64,000 bases of DNA. It comes from Staphylococcus lloydii. GTDB lineage: Bacteria; Bacillota; Bacilli; Staphylococcales; Staphylococcaceae. A program made the position numbers and the translations under genes. The stretch is from contig NZ_CP064056.1 in the NCBI RefSeq assembly GCF_015775975.1, positions 1,116,001-1,180,000 of the forward strand, in the 5' to 3' direction. The first letter of the stretch is position 1; each line of letters begins with the position of its first letter. Positions 17,048 to 26,899 of this stretch are shown one piece after another. The notes below the pieces were generated by a model. It was not told where the DNA came from. It ran no database searches and worked only from the letters and a program-made list of their open reading frames with translations.

Positions 17048-20000
17048 ATGAGCTGGTTCGACAAATTATTTGGAGAAGAGAATGACTCAAATGAAGACTA
17101 TCTAAATAACAGAAATAAACGTCGTCAAAAAGCTAATCAAAGTGATGAGCAAGACACATTACTTCCTCAGAATAATGATGTATATGATCGCCCTAGAGGT
17201 AAATTTAGATTCCCAATGCGTGTCGTTGAAGAAGCAAAGCATCAAGATGCCGATATAGACCACACTGCTAATCATTCTAGTGGAGATACACATAATTATC
17301 GAGATGAATCTCAAACGCATAAACAGGTCGATAATAAACGACACAGAAGACGTCGTGAGGACGTGAGTAATGAACAACAACGCCAAACTAAAAATGGCGA
17401 TGCACAAAAGCATGATTATAAATCTAATGCTAAGAAATCACATATAAGCATACAAACAGAAGTATTAAGAGCGCAATCATCTTCAAAAAATACGGAGCAC
17501 AGCTCAAGACATTCTGATTTTAGAGCTTCTGAGGTGCCTTCTGCGATATTTGGTACTAAAAAAAGACGTCAATTAAAGAATGGTGTTATTCCTTCAGAAG
17601 ATGAAGCGGATACGAAGGATGACAGTGACCAACAAAATGAAATGCAACAAGAAACTGAATCAAGTCAATTCCAAACAACAGCAAACTCTGAAGCTACTGA
17701 GAACAATACATCATCAAATCAGTATGACGCTGATATAGCAACTGACAATTTTGAAAATGATATACAAGCTGATGACATAGAAATAAATACTGACTCAACT
17801 AATACAACACCTAAAACGACGAAAAAAGATAATACTATTAATATTAATAATTTTTATGCTTCTCAAATAGTTGAAGAAATAAGAAGAGAAAGAGAACGTA
17901 AAGTATTAAAGAAACGTCAATTTAAAAAAGCATTACAACAAAAAAGACAAGAGCAAGATGATGCTGAAAAAGATAGTATCCAAAAAGCAATTGACGAAAT
18001 GTATGCTAAGCAAGCACAACAATATATTGGTGATAGTTCATTAGTTGATAATGATAAGCAAACACAAAATGATGACACAACAGTAGAACAGGAAACGCAG
18101 AATAATGGAGAGAACGACTCGCTTCATATTGCTGATGAAGAAAATCATTTCAAGTATGAAGAAGTTGACTTAAGTAACGTAAGCGATGTACATACTGTTC
18201 AAGATGAGGATGTAGAAGTAAATTCAAGTGACTCTGAAGCGTCTAATACGATAGAATCACCTCAAACTTCAGAAGAAAATAGTGACGATATAGAAGAAAT
18301 TGCAGAAACTGCAGAAACTGCAGACGTTAATCATCAGCATGATGACAGTGTGTCAGAACATAATGTGTCAGATGCCGAATATCGTGAAATAGGAGAGTCT
18401 CAAGAAGAGTTAACTAATGAGATTACTGAACCGCAAAACCTAGAAGATGATAGTGTAGAGTCAGACGAAGACAATACAACGTTAAGTGAGCAACAGTCTG
18501 TCGAAAATAACGCTACAAATAATTCTGTTGAAGATAAGGCAATGCGTGCGACTACTTCTAATATGGATAAGTCTGCCTATCGTGATGTGAATAAACAGAA
18601 TCAAAATACGACACAACAATCCCAAAATACATCAAGTAATAAAAATACAGCAGTAAAAAAATCAGCTAAACCATTTAATGTAGTTATGACACCTTCAGAT
18701 AAAAAACGTATGATGGATGCACGTAAGGCAAAAAGTGTGAATGTTCCTAATCTGGAACCTGAAGTATCATCGACATCTACAAATGAAAATAAGCAAGAAG
18801 ATGTAAAAAATAGCGATTCAATTAATGAAGGATACAATGATGGTTCGACCTTAAATGAAGACGCTATAACAAATGAAACAACTGAAGATAATCAGGGTGT
18901 CGAATCATTAAATAATGATGCTTCAAATGATATGAGTGAAGTTCAAAATAACACTGACAATAACCAAGATCAGTTAAATAACGACAGTGAACAACAAAAT
19001 TATGAAACGAGAACGATTCGAAGAGGTCCAAGCTTGAAATTGCCTGACGTGTCTTTATTAGAACGTCCTGAAGAACATGAAATTGATAATAGTTGGATTG
19101 AAGAAAAGAAACAAGAATTAAATGATGCATTTTACTATTTCAACGTACCTGCAGAGGTCCAATCTGTTACTGAAGGCCCAAGTGTTACACGCTTTGAATT
19201 GTCTGTAGAAAAAGGTGTGAAAGTGTCTAGAATCACTGCTTTACAAGACGATATTAAAATGGCACTTGCCGCTAAAGATATACGAATTGAAGCACCAATA
19301 CCTGGCACAAGTTTAGTAGGTATAGAAGTGCCAAATCAATCTTCTACAAAAGTAAATATTAGATCAATCATTGACACAGAAGAGTTTAGAAGTGCTGAAT
19401 CCAAATTAACTGTAGCTATGGGTTATCGAATTAATAATAAACCATTATTAATGGATATTGCCAAAACACCGCATGCGCTTATTGCTGGTGCTACAGGTTC
19501 TGGTAAATCTGTTTGTATAAATAGTATCTTGTTATCACTTATTTATAAAAATCATCCAGAAGAGTTAAAATTATTACTTATCGATCCTAAAATGGTAGAA
19601 TTAGCACCATATAATGATTTGCCTCATTTAGTTTCGCCAGTAATTACTGACGTTAAAGCAGCAACACAAAGTTTAAAATGGGCTGTTGAAGAAATGGAAC
19701 GTCGTTATAAGCTATTTGCCAAATATCATGTCCGTAATATTACAGCGTTCAATAAAAAAGCAAATTATGAGGATAGAATGCCTAAAATTGTTATAGTTAT
19801 TGATGAATTAGCTGATTTAATGATGATGGCCCCACAAGATGTGGAACAATCTATCGCTCGTATTGCGCAAAAAGCGCGTGCTTGTGGTATCCATATGTTA
19901 GTAGCAACACAACGACCATCAGTTAACGTTATTACTGGCCTTATTAAAGCTAATATTCCAACAAGAATTGCCTTTATGGTATCATCTAGCGTGGATTCTA

Positions 20001-20425
20001 GAACGATTTTAGATAGTGGTGGTGCAGAACGTTTACTAGGTTATGGTGATATGCTTTACTTAGGAAGTGGTATGAATAAACCAATTCGTGTTCAAGGTAC
20101 ATTTGTTTCTGATGAAGAAATAGATGATGTTGTTGATTTTGTTAAGCAACAACGAGACCCTGAGTATCTTTTTGAGGAAAAAGAATTACTGAAAAAAACT
20201 GAAAGTGCGCCACAAGATGATTTATTTAATGATGTTTGTAATTTTATGGTTCAAGAAGGACATATTTCAACATCGTTAATCCAAAGACATTTCCAAATAG
20301 GTTATAATCGTGCAGCAAGAATCGTCGATCAATTAGAACAACTCGGTTATATTTCAGAATCAAACGGTTCTAAACCTAGAGATGTTTATCTAACTGAAAC
20401 TGATTTAAATGAATTAAATAAATAA
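17048..20425 (+). CDS. sftA: DNA translocase of the FtsK/SpoIIIE family (SftA; S. aureus FtsK)
   Basis: 1125-residue septum-associated DNA pump that clears chromosome from the closing septum. Residues 1 to about 640 are hydrophilic, rich in Asn, Asp, Glu, Gln and Ser, and look disordered; no membrane helices are seen, as in soluble B. subtilis SftA. The motor follows, with an alpha domain near 660-770, Walker A GATGSGKS at 814-821, Walker [14 protein letters not shown] near 915 and [13 protein letters not shown] near 955. The C-terminal gamma winged helix (about 1060-1125, [19 protein letters not shown]) recognises polar DNA motifs. It sits between ytpR and murC, 16 nt before the latter. S. 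aureus also has a separate membrane-bound SpoIIIE elsewhere. Confidence 0.95.
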   Translation: MSWFDKLFGEENDSNEDYLNNRNKRRQKANQSDEQDTLLPQNNDVYDRPRGKFRFPMRVVEEAKHQDADIDHTANHSSGDTHNYRDESQTHKQVDNKRHRRRREDVSNEQQRQTKNGDAQKHDYKSNAKKSHISIQTEVLRAQSSSKNTEHSSRHSDFRASEVPSAIFGTKKRRQLKNGVIPSEDEADTKDDSDQQNEMQQETESSQFQTTANSEATENNTSSNQYDADIATDNFENDIQADDIEINTDSTNTTPKTTKKDNTININNFYASQIVEEIRRERERKVLKKRQFKKALQQKRQEQDDAEKDSIQKAIDEMYAKQAQQYIGDSSLVDNDKQTQNDDTTVEQETQNNGENDSLHIADEENHFKYEEVDLSNVSDVHTVQDEDVEVNSSDSEASNTIESPQTSEENSDDIEEIAETAETADVNHQHDDSVSEHNVSDAEYREIGESQEELTNEITEPQNLEDDSVESDEDNTTLSEQQSVENNATNNSVEDKAMRATTSNMDKSAYRDVNKQNQNTTQQSQNTSSNKNTAVKKSAKPFNVVMTPSDKKRMMDARKAKSVNVPNLEPEVSSTSTNENKQEDVKNSDSINEGYNDGSTLNEDAITNETTEDNQGVESLNNDASNDMSEVQNNTDNNQDQLNNDSEQQNYETRTIRRGPSLKLPDVSLLERPEEHEIDNSWIEEKKQELNDAFYYFNVPAEVQSVTEGPSVTRFELSVEKGVKVSRITALQDDIKMALAAKDIRIEAPIPGTSLVGIEVPNQSSTKVNIRSIIDTEEFRSAESKLTVAMGYRINNKPLLMDIAKTPHALIAGATGSGKSVCINSILLSLIYKNHPEELKLLLIDPKMVELAPYNDLPHLVSPVITDVKAATQSLKWAVEEMERRYKLFAKYHVRNITAFNKKANYEDRMPKIVIVIDELADLMMMAPQDVEQSIARIAQKARACGIHMLVATQRPSVNVITGLIKANIPTRIAFMVSSSVDSRTILDSGGAERLLGYGDMLYLGSGMNKPIRVQGTFVSDEEIDDVVDFVKQQRDPEYLFEEKELLKKTESAPQDDLFNDVCNFMVQEGHISTSLIQRHFQIGYNRAARIVDQLEQLGYISESNGSKPRDVYLTETDLNELNK

Positions 20426-20441
20426 AAAAGGGAGTGTTTAT

Positions 20442-21755
20442 ATGACACATTATCATTTTGTCGGTATAAAAGGTGCTGGTATGAGTTCATTAGCACAAAT
20501 CATGCACGATCTTGGAAATGAAGTTCAAGGTTCTGACATTGAAAGCTATGTCTTCACAGAAGTGGCACTTAGAAATAAAGGAATTAAGATTCTACCTTTT
20601 GATGCGAATAACATCGAAGAAGATATGGTAGTAGTCCAAGGTAATGCATTCCCTGACGTACATGAAGAAATTGTTAGAGCGCATGAATTAAAATTAGATG
20701 TAATACGATATCATGATTTCTTAGGTCATGTTATTAATCAATATACTTCAGTTGCTGTTACTGGTGCACACGGTAAAACGTCAACTACTGGCTTATTATC
20801 ACATGTTATGAATGGCGATAAAAAAACGTCATTCCTCATTGGTGACGGTACAGGATTAGGCATTCCTGCGAGTGAATATTTTGCTTTTGAAGCATGTGAA
20901 TATAAACGTCACTTCTTAAGCTATCATCCAGATTATGCAATTATGACAAATATTGATTTTGACCATCCGGATTATTTCAAAGACATAGACGATGTGGTAA
21001 GCGCCTTTCAAGAGATGTCTCATAATGTGAAAAAAGCTATCATTGCATGGGGCGATGATCCTTATTTACGTGGTATTCAAGCCAATGTACCTGTTTACTA
21101 TTATGGTTTTTCAACTAATGATGATGTCTATGCGGACAATATCCAAATTAGTGAAAAAGGTACACAATTTGATGTTTATATCAATAATAAATTTTTCGAT
21201 ACATTCCTATCACCTCAATATGGGGACCATAATATTTTAAATGCTTTATCAGTTATTACTATTAGTTATCTTGAAGAACTTGATATTGATAACATTAAAG
21301 AAGCTTTAGAAACATTTGGTGGTGTAAAAAGAAGATTTAACGAAACAAAAGTAGTTAATCAAGTACTTGTTGATGATTATGCACATCATCCAAGAGAAAT
21401 TAGTGCTACAATTGAAACAGCAAGAAAAAAATATCCAAACAAAGAAGTCATCGCAGTTTTCCAACCACATACTTTTAGTAGAACGAAAGCGTTTTTACAA
21501 GAGTTTGCTGATTGTTTAAGTAAAGCTGACCACACTTTCTTATGTGAAATATTTGGTTCTATTAGAGAAAATTCAGGCAATCTAACGATACAAGATTTAC
21601 TGAAACGCATAGACGGTGCGCAATTAATTGACGAAGTTAGTGTTAATTTATTAGAACAATATAATGATGCTGTGGTATTATTTATGGGTGCTGGTGATAT
21701 ACAAAAAATTCAGCGTGCATATATGGAAAATCTCGATGTTGTTAATGAATTTTAA
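20442..21755 (+). CDS. murC: UDP-N-acetylmuramate--L-alanine ligase
   Basis: 437-residue ATP-dependent Mur ligase that adds L-alanine to UDP-MurNAc, the first peptide step of peptidoglycan synthesis in the cytoplasm. The N-terminal Rossmann-like domain starts [11 protein letters not shown], the ATP loop is [11 protein letters not shown] near residue 108, and [10 protein letters not shown] and FQPHTFSRT mark the C-terminal domain. Length is normal. It has an AGGGAG site and follows sftA by 16 nt, an order shared with Bacillus; DUF948 and YtxH genes follow. Confidence 0.97.
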   Translation: MTHYHFVGIKGAGMSSLAQIMHDLGNEVQGSDIESYVFTEVALRNKGIKILPFDANNIEEDMVVVQGNAFPDVHEEIVRAHELKLDVIRYHDFLGHVINQYTSVAVTGAHGKTSTTGLLSHVMNGDKKTSFLIGDGTGLGIPASEYFAFEACEYKRHFLSYHPDYAIMTNIDFDHPDYFKDIDDVVSAFQEMSHNVKKAIIAWGDDPYLRGIQANVPVYYYGFSTNDDVYADNIQISEKGTQFDVYINNKFFDTFLSPQYGDHNILNALSVITISYLEELDIDNIKEALETFGGVKRRFNETKVVNQVLVDDYAHHPREISATIETARKKYPNKEVIAVFQPHTFSRTKAFLQEFADCLSKADHTFLCEIFGSIRENSGNLTIQDLLKRIDGAQLIDEVSVNLLEQYNDAVVLFMGAGDIQKIQRAYMENLDVVNEF

Positions 21756-21822
21756 TATGTTTATGTTAAAATGAGTTGGGTATTAAAATAAAATAACAAC
21801 ATATGTTTATTAGGAGGCGTTT

Positions 21823-22320
21823 TTGATGGAATGGATTTTACCCATTGCTGGAATTATCGCGGCAATAGCTTTTCTAATTTTAGTAATTGGAATTGTTGTA
21901 GTGTTAATTTCAGTTAAGAAAAACTTAGATCACGTAGCTAAGACACTTGATGGAGTAGAAGGTCAAGTTCAAGGTATTACACGTGAATCAACTGATTTAC
22001 TTCATAAAGCTAATCGTTTAACTGAAGATATTCAAGGTAAATCAGAAAGATTGAACTCAGTAGTTGATGCTGTGAAAGGTATCGGTGACTCAGTTCAAAC
22101 ATTAAACGGGTCAGTTGACCGCGTAACTAATTCTATTACGCACAATATTTCTCAAAATGAAGATAAAATTTCTCAAGTTGTTCAATGGTCAAACGTTGCA
22201 ATGGAAATTGCAGACAAATGGCAAAATAGAAGAACTCGTAGAGAAAGTGCTAACTACAAAACAAGTAGCGTAGCAAATGATGCAAATCATAGCTATACTA
22301 CTCGTGTAGAGAATAAATAA
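21823..22320 (+). CDS. DUF948 (YtxG) membrane-anchored coiled-coil protein
   Basis: 165 residues with an N-terminal transmembrane helix (about 4-28), then a long amphipathic helical region with heptad-like spacing and a basic C terminus. This is the DUF948/YtxG general stress family. The domain resembles methyl-accepting-like or t-SNARE-like coiled coils but lacks signalling motifs. It lies 67 bases after murC and 80 before the large YtxH protein; the ytxG-ytxH order is the same in B. subtilis, where both belong to the stress regulon. AGGAGG precedes the ATG. Confidence 0.88.
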   Translation: MMEWILPIAGIIAAIAFLILVIGIVVVLISVKKNLDHVAKTLDGVEGQVQGITRESTDLLHKANRLTEDIQGKSERLNSVVDAVKGIGDSVQTLNGSVDRVTNSITHNISQNEDKISQVVQWSNVAMEIADKWQNRRTRRESANYKTSSVANDANHSYTTRVENK

Positions 22321-22338
22321 CTTATATACTTACACAAA

Positions 22339-22382
22339 CAAATGCACTTAAATGAGGTTGTTACTTTATTTAAGTGCATTTG
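22339..22382 (+). promoter_or_regulatory. Perfect 15-bp hairpin just before the large YtxH gene
   Basis: Stem 22339-22353/22368-22382 with a 14-nt loop and no T-run after it. It ends 4 nt before the AGGAGG site of the next gene, so it may be an RNA processing, stability or translation-control element rather than a terminator. Confidence 0.5.
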
Positions 22383-22400
22383 CTATAGGAGGAAATCATT

Positions 22401-23669
22401 ATGACATATTATAACCGTGATAATTATGAAAGAAATCTAGAGCGTTATGAAGTTCCTGAAGAGTATAATAATGAAGATAGAAGTAACTTTGTCTATGGCT
22501 TTGTAATCGGTGCAGTTATCGGTACAGCAATCGGGTTAGTTACTACAAAATCAAAACGTAATAAAGGTTTTGAACAAAGTACGAGTGAATTTAGATCTAG
22601 TATTATTAAACAATCAGAAGAACAACGTCAACAAGCAGAAAATGAAGTTAATAATATTAAATCTACAGTAAGTGATTCAGAAATCTCAGCACAAAAAGCT
22701 GCTATTCAAGAAGAAGCTTCTGAAAATAATTTATCTAACCCTGCAAAACATGAACCAACAGATAACTCATCTAATTCAGCAGCGACTGTAGGCGGTGTAG
22801 CTGTTGGTGCCACTGCAGGTACTACAGCAGGTTTAGCTGCAAATAAAGACAATACTGACAAACAACAACAGCCAACTGAAGGCACGCCTTCTAATAAAGA
22901 ATTAAATGCGCAACAAAATGCAATCCAAAAAGAATCTTCACAAAATGATTTAGCAGATCCATCTGTATCAAATGATGATAATAAAACGGCAGCAGTTGGT
23001 GCTGGAGCAGTAGCAAGTAATGCTAATGACAATAAGGCTGCAACTGACAGCACACAACAAGATGATGATACAGTAGCTTCAACAGAAGAGTCTAATAAAG
23101 TAAGTGCAAACAAATTAGCGCTTGCTGCAAAAGAAAAGCATGAAGCAATGTATAACGACAGCGTTGTTGCACAAAATACTAAACAATTATTACAACCTGA
23201 ACAACCAACTCAAGGTAAATTCGACGGAGACGTTCCTAATTTAGTTACAAAAAGCATTAATGTTAAAGAAGACGACTTTAAATTAACTGATTCAAAAGGT
23301 GCAGCAGCTGCAGCGGCTGGAACTGCAACAGTAGGGGGAGCAGCCGGTACTGCCTCAGTCACTTCTGATAATGAAAAAACATCAAATAATGCTAATGCAA
23401 CAACTAAAGAAAATAATAATTCTGGTAGTGTTGCATCAGACTCAGCAGAAAAACGCGTTGAACAAACGCATGAAACAGTAGTTTTCAAAAATGGTCATAT
23501 CGTGCACGACAAAGCATCTAATAACTTAGCTAATAATAGCAAGGTTGAAGCATCAGATAGTAATGTAGAGTCATCAAAAGAAACAAATTATAAAAAGAAT
23601 AGACCTACTCATAAAAATTCAGGTGAAAAAGCTTCAAGTAAAATAGATAAAAAGACATTTAATGATTAA
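22401..23669 (+). CDS. Large YtxH-domain protein with Ala/Gly-rich repeats
   Basis: 422 residues. One hydrophobic Gly-rich segment (31-48) forms the YtxH motif after a Tyr/Asn/Arg-rich N terminus. The rest is low-complexity and polar. Two copies of a roughly 22-residue block occur (93-115 and 166-188, sharing the pattern AQ..AIQ.E.S.N.L..P). Three Ala/Gly-rich stretches (near 127-147, 197-207 and 297-315) resemble glycine-zipper segments. The C terminus is Lys-rich. Function is unknown; stress-related membrane association is a family guess. It is much longer than the usual YtxH protein (about 100-200 residues). It ends the murC operon at a strong terminator. Confidence 0.85.
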   Translation: MTYYNRDNYERNLERYEVPEEYNNEDRSNFVYGFVIGAVIGTAIGLVTTKSKRNKGFEQSTSEFRSSIIKQSEEQRQQAENEVNNIKSTVSDSEISAQKAAIQEEASENNLSNPAKHEPTDNSSNSAATVGGVAVGATAGTTAGLAANKDNTDKQQQPTEGTPSNKELNAQQNAIQKESSQNDLADPSVSNDDNKTAAVGAGAVASNANDNKAATDSTQQDDDTVASTEESNKVSANKLALAAKEKHEAMYNDSVVAQNTKQLLQPEQPTQGKFDGDVPNLVTKSINVKEDDFKLTDSKGAAAAAAGTATVGGAAGTASVTSDNEKTSNNANATTKENNNSGSVASDSAEKRVEQTHETVVFKNGHIVHDKASNNLANNSKVEASDSNVESSKETNYKKNRPTHKNSGEKASSKIDKKTFND

Positions 23670-23721
23670 TGCGTAAGTATATGTTATTAATACGACAGAT
23701 TGAAATATAAGTTGTGGTAAT

Positions 23722-23766
23722 AAAGACAAGCCTAACTTAAACGTTAAGTTGGGTTTGTCTTTTTAT
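23722..23766 (+). terminator. Terminator after the large YtxH gene
   Basis: 19-bp stem 23722-23740/23744-23762 with two G-U pairs, ending in TTTTT. Confidence 0.9.
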
Positions 23767-23769
23767 TTA

Positions 23770-24029
23770 AGTACAAAAAGAATAAGTGCATATGGTGTTA
23801 ATATATGTGAAAAACAATAATATAAATTGTTGCATAAGGTGTATAATTTTCTCTAGCAAATGACAGAAAATTCAGTTATCATAAGAGTTATTCTATTTTA
23901 GAAGTCAAAATATAAATTCTATACTTGAACTTCGGATAAGATATTGTTACAATAATTTCCAACATATATTTTACTGCTTTAAAGCAGAATAATATATACA
24001 GTTTAAATATTTTCATAGAGGTGAATAAA
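23770..24029 (+). promoter_or_regulatory. Promoter region of the DAHP synthase gene
   Basis: A well-spaced promoter TTGAAC (23925-23930), 17 bp, TACAAT (23948-23953) lies about 80 bases before the start codon. A perfect 14-bp palindrome (23974-23987, CTGCTTTAAAGCAG) sits in the early transcribed region and could be an operator or small hairpin. I see no ORF or other RNA here. Confidence 0.6.
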
Positions 24030-25121
24030 ATGTCAGATAAATTAAAAGAATACAGAGATGAAATTGTTGAAATTAATGATGAAATTCTAAAACTATTATC
24101 TAAAAGAGGGAAAATCGCTCAAAAAATAGGGGAAGAAAAACGTAAACAAGGTACACTTGTATATGACCCTCAACGTGAAAAAGAAATGATTAATGTACTT
24201 TTAGATAATAATGAGGGACCGTTTAATGATAATGTGATTAAACAATTATTTAAAGAAATTTTTAAAGCCTCTACTGATCTACAAAAATCAGAAAATGAAA
24301 AACATTTATATGTATCAAGAAAATTAAAACCAGAAGATACAATCGTTCAATTTGATAACGGTGGTATCATCGGTGACGGTAATAAATCATTCGTCTTTGG
24401 CCCATGTTCAGTTGAGTCACAAGAACAAGTGGATGCTGTAGCAGCAGATTTACATGCAAAAGGTGAGAAATTTATTAGAGGTGGCGCATTTAAACCACGT
24501 ACTTCACCTTACGATTTCCAAGGCTTAGGCGTAGAAGGATTGAAAATACTTAAAAACACTAAAGATAAATACGATTTAAACGTGGTAAGTGAAATCGTAA
24601 ATCCGGCAGACTTTGAAATCGCTGATGAATATTTAGACGTATTCCAAATTGGTGCGCGTAACATGCAAAACTTTGAATTATTAAAAGAAGCAGGACGCAC
24701 TAAGAAACCGATTCTTTTAAAACGTGGTATGTCAGCTACAGTTGAAGAATTTATTTTCGCAGCTGAATACATTGCAGCACAAGGTAACAACAACATTATC
24801 TTATGTGAACGTGGTATCCGTACTTACGAAAAAGCGACAAGAAATACATTAGATATTTCTGCAGTACCTGTATTAAAACAAGGCACACATTTACCTGTTA
24901 TGGTCGATGTTACGCACAGTACTGGTCGTAAAGACATTATGTTACCAACTGCCAAAGCAGGCTTAGCTGTTGGTGCAGACGGTATCATGGCTGAGGTTCA
25001 CCCTGATCCATCTGTTGCTTTAAGTGATAGCGGTCAGCAAATGGACTTAAAAGAATTTGATAATTTCTATAACGAAATTAAGCCATTAGCAGATATGTAT
25101 AATAGTAAAAAAATTAAATAA
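24030..25121 (+). CDS. aroA: Chorismate mutase/DAHP synthase fusion
   Basis: 363-residue bifunctional entry enzyme of the shikimate pathway. An AroQ-type chorismate mutase occupies residues 1-85 ([19 protein letters not shown]) and a type I-beta DAHP synthase follows, with FGPCSVES near 127, [15 protein letters not shown] near 152 and the metal-site DVTHSTG near 293. The mutase part acts as the feedback sensor in the B. subtilis AroA homologue. The symbol follows Bacillus/Staphylococcus use (AroA(G)); it is not EPSP synthase. Start is ATG 24030 because AGAGGTG (24017-24023) lies 6 nt ahead; the in-frame GTG 24021 is inside that site. ccpA follows downstream. Confidence 0.96.
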   Translation: MSDKLKEYRDEIVEINDEILKLLSKRGKIAQKIGEEKRKQGTLVYDPQREKEMINVLLDNNEGPFNDNVIKQLFKEIFKASTDLQKSENEKHLYVSRKLKPEDTIVQFDNGGIIGDGNKSFVFGPCSVESQEQVDAVAADLHAKGEKFIRGGAFKPRTSPYDFQGLGVEGLKILKNTKDKYDLNVVSEIVNPADFEIADEYLDVFQIGARNMQNFELLKEAGRTKKPILLKRGMSATVEEFIFAAEYIAAQGNNNIILCERGIRTYEKATRNTLDISAVPVLKQGTHLPVMVDVTHSTGRKDIMLPTAKAGLAVGADGIMAEVHPDPSVALSDSGQQMDLKEFDNFYNEIKPLADMYNSKKIK

Positions 25122-25143
25122 TTTTTCTTAAATTATTCATCAT

Positions 25144-25197
25144 ATACCCTTATTAAATGCTAAATTTATTTTTGGCAGATTAATAAGGGTATTTTTG
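25144..25197 (+). terminator. Terminator after the DAHP synthase gene
   Basis: Perfect 13-bp stem 25144-25156/25180-25192 followed by TTTTTG. It separates aroA from the ccpA promoter, though read-through is possible. Confidence 0.8.
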
Positions 25198-25280
25198 TGG
25201 TAAAAGGTGCCATGATAGCTTTGACAGTATTGTGACATTAAAACAAATTTATTTGCGTAGAATCTAAAATGTGGTAAACT

Positions 25281-25309
25281 TTGAAAATGTGATGAAAACA
25301 GGATATAAT
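25281..25309 (+). promoter_or_regulatory. Sigma-A promoter of ccpA
   Basis: TTGAAA (25281-25286), 17-bp spacer, consensus TATAAT (25304-25309), 31 bases before the ccpA start. Confidence 0.8.
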
Positions 25310-25314
25310 AATAA

Positions 25315-25328
25315 ATAAAACGCTTACA
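25315..25328. promoter_or_regulatory. cre-like site next to the ccpA start (possible autoregulation)
   Basis: ATAAAACGCTTACA matches the catabolite-responsive element consensus TGWNANCGNTNWCA except at its first two bases. It begins 6 bases after the -10 box, covering the start point. Autoregulation of ccpA is reported for S. xylosus, which supports the reading. Confidence 0.55.
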
Positions 25329-25339
25329 AGGAGGAAGTT

Positions 25340-26329
25340 ATGACTGTTACAATTTATGACGTAGCGCGCGAAGCAAGAGTTTCAATGGCGACAGTTTCAC
25401 GCGTAGTTAATGGAAACCAAAATGTTAAACCTGAAACAAGAGACAAAGTAAATGCAGTAATTGAAAAATTAAATTACCGTCCAAATGCTGTAGCAAGAGG
25501 CTTAGCAAGTAAAAGAACAACAACGGTTGGTGTAATAATCCCAGATATTTCGAATGTTTATTACTCTCAATTAGCAAGAGGGTTAGAAGATATTGCTACG
25601 ATGTACAAATATCATTCAATTATTTCTAACTCTGATAATGATCCTGTTAAGGAAAAAGAAATTTTTAATAACTTATTAAGTAAACAAGTTGATGGCATTA
25701 TCTTTTTAGGTGGTACGATTTCAGAAGAAATCAAAGATTTAATTAACAAATCGTCTGTACCTGTAGTAGTTTCTGGTACAAATGGCAAAGATGATGGTAT
25801 TGCTTCAGTAAATATTGATTTTAAAACTGCTGCTGAAGAAGTAACGGAAGAATTGATTAACAATGGTGCCAAAGAATTTGGTTTTGTTGGTGGCAATTAT
25901 TCTAAAAAAGCGCAAGATGAAGTGTTAATTGGTTTAAAAAATGTATTATCTAAACACAATTTATCATTGAATGAAAACCAAGTATTTAATGGTAATGAAA
26001 CGTATAAAGATGGTATTCGTGCATTTGAAGCATTGGATAAATCAAAATTAGATGCAATTTTATCTATTAGTGATGAACAAGCTATCGGACTTGTACATAG
26101 TGCACAAGACGAAGGTGTTAACATCCCTGATGATGTTCAAATCGTAAGTTTTAATAATACTAGATTGGTAGAAATGGTAAGACCACAATTATCTAGTGTT
26201 ATTCAACCATTATATGACATCGGTGCGGTAGGCATGAGATTGTTAACAAAATACATGAATGAAGAAGAAATTGAAGAACCAAATGTTATATTACCACACA
26301 GAATTGAATATCGTGGTACAACAAAATAA
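25340..26329 (+). CDS. ccpA: Catabolite control protein A (LacI/GalR family)
   Basis: 329-residue transcription regulator of carbon catabolite repression; with HPr-Ser-P it binds cre sites. The N-terminal helix-turn-helix [22 protein letters not shown] and the hinge [15 protein letters not shown] are classical, followed by a periplasmic-binding-protein-like effector domain. Length matches CcpA. AGGAGG precedes ATG. Likely targets inside this window are acsA (cre at its start point) and possibly fhs and its own gene. The chromosomal order aroA-ccpA-acuC is shared among staphylococci. Confidence 0.97.
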   Translation: MTVTIYDVAREARVSMATVSRVVNGNQNVKPETRDKVNAVIEKLNYRPNAVARGLASKRTTTVGVIIPDISNVYYSQLARGLEDIATMYKYHSIISNSDNDPVKEKEIFNNLLSKQVDGIIFLGGTISEEIKDLINKSSVPVVVSGTNGKDDGIASVNIDFKTAAEEVTEELINNGAKEFGFVGGNYSKKAQDEVLIGLKNVLSKHNLSLNENQVFNGNETYKDGIRAFEALDKSKLDAILSISDEQAIGLVHSAQDEGVNIPDDVQIVSFNNTRLVEMVRPQLSSVIQPLYDIGAVGMRLLTKYMNEEEIEEPNVILPHRIEYRGTTK

Positions 26330-26342
26330 TATAAGCAAAAGA

Positions 26343-26379
26343 AACCAATCGATAATTTAAATATATTGATTGGTTTTTT
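26343..26379 (+). terminator. Terminator of ccpA
   Basis: Stem AACCAATC/GATTGGTT (26343-26350/26368-26375), extended inward with a G-U pair, then a T-run. Confidence 0.85.
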
Positions 26380-26425
26380 CATTATTATCGACTATGTTGT
26401 TTGATTAGCTGAAGTGTAATTATAT

Positions 26426-26613
26426 ATTTATTTTGAGCTACGCTTTCCTACGGGAAAGGCTCGAGCCTGTGGTCTCGAGACACTTTCTATTCCGTCAGGA
26501 GTCTTGCTCAAAATAAAAGGGGATTTATGCATAGTTGAATAAATTATAAATATATTTAAGAATAAGGTAATTTATGAATGAAATTCATTTTCTTTTTTAG
26601 TTATGAAATGCAA
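26426..26613 (+). repeat. Tandem structured repeat, copy 1
   Basis: Unit of about 190 bases with no ORF. The head (26429-26515) is bounded by an inverted repeat TATTTTGAGC/GCTCAAAATA and folds into an imperfect hairpin: CCT-ACGG-GAAAG-CTCGAG around a short loop back to CTCGAG-CTTTC-CCGT-AGG. The tail (26516-26605) is AT-rich and ends in ATGAAT-gaa-ATTCAT followed by a T-rich run, a terminator-like element. The same unit is repeated 196-197 bases further on. Confidence 0.85.
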
Positions 26614-26621
26614 ATAAGATT

Positions 26622-26809
26622 TATCTATTTTGAGTTACGTTTACTACGGGAAAGGCTCGAGTCTGTGGTCTCGAGACACTTTCTGTTCCGTCAGGAGTCT
26701 TGCTCAAAATAAAAGGGGATTTATGCATAGTTGAATAAATTATAAATATATTTAAGAATAAGGTAATTTATGAATGAAATTCATTTTCTTTTTTAGTTAT
26801 GGTATGCAA
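26622..26809 (+). repeat. Tandem structured repeat, copy 2
   Basis: Second copy of the unit. From about 26687 to 26801 it is identical to copy 1; the head differs at about five positions and one single-base indel, and most of these changes fall in the outer stem or the loop, leaving the CTCGAG stem intact. Inverted ends are TATTTTGAGT (26626-26635) and GCTCAAAATA (26702-26711). Confidence 0.85.
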
Positions 26810-26841
26810 GACTTAGAAGTTTAGCATGTACCGTTAATGAG

Positions 26842-26875
26842 AAAAAACTGGCAACTTCTAGATAAGTTGTCAGTT
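26842..26875 (-). terminator. Terminator of acuC
   Basis: 12-bp stem 26846-26857/26864-26875 with one G-U pair; on the minus strand it is followed by six Ts. Confidence 0.85.
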
Positions 26876-26899
26876 GTATAGTATTTGGCTATGTTATTG

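Noticed and set aside
22706-23113. Antisense 135-residue ORF within the large YtxH gene
   Set aside because: Shadow of Ala/Ser/Thr-rich coding sequence; Cys/Leu/Val-rich nonsense composition and no ribosome site.
26426-26809. CRISPR array or insertion sequence
   Set aside because: Only two units of about 190 bases, no spacers, no transposase and no target-site duplication seen.
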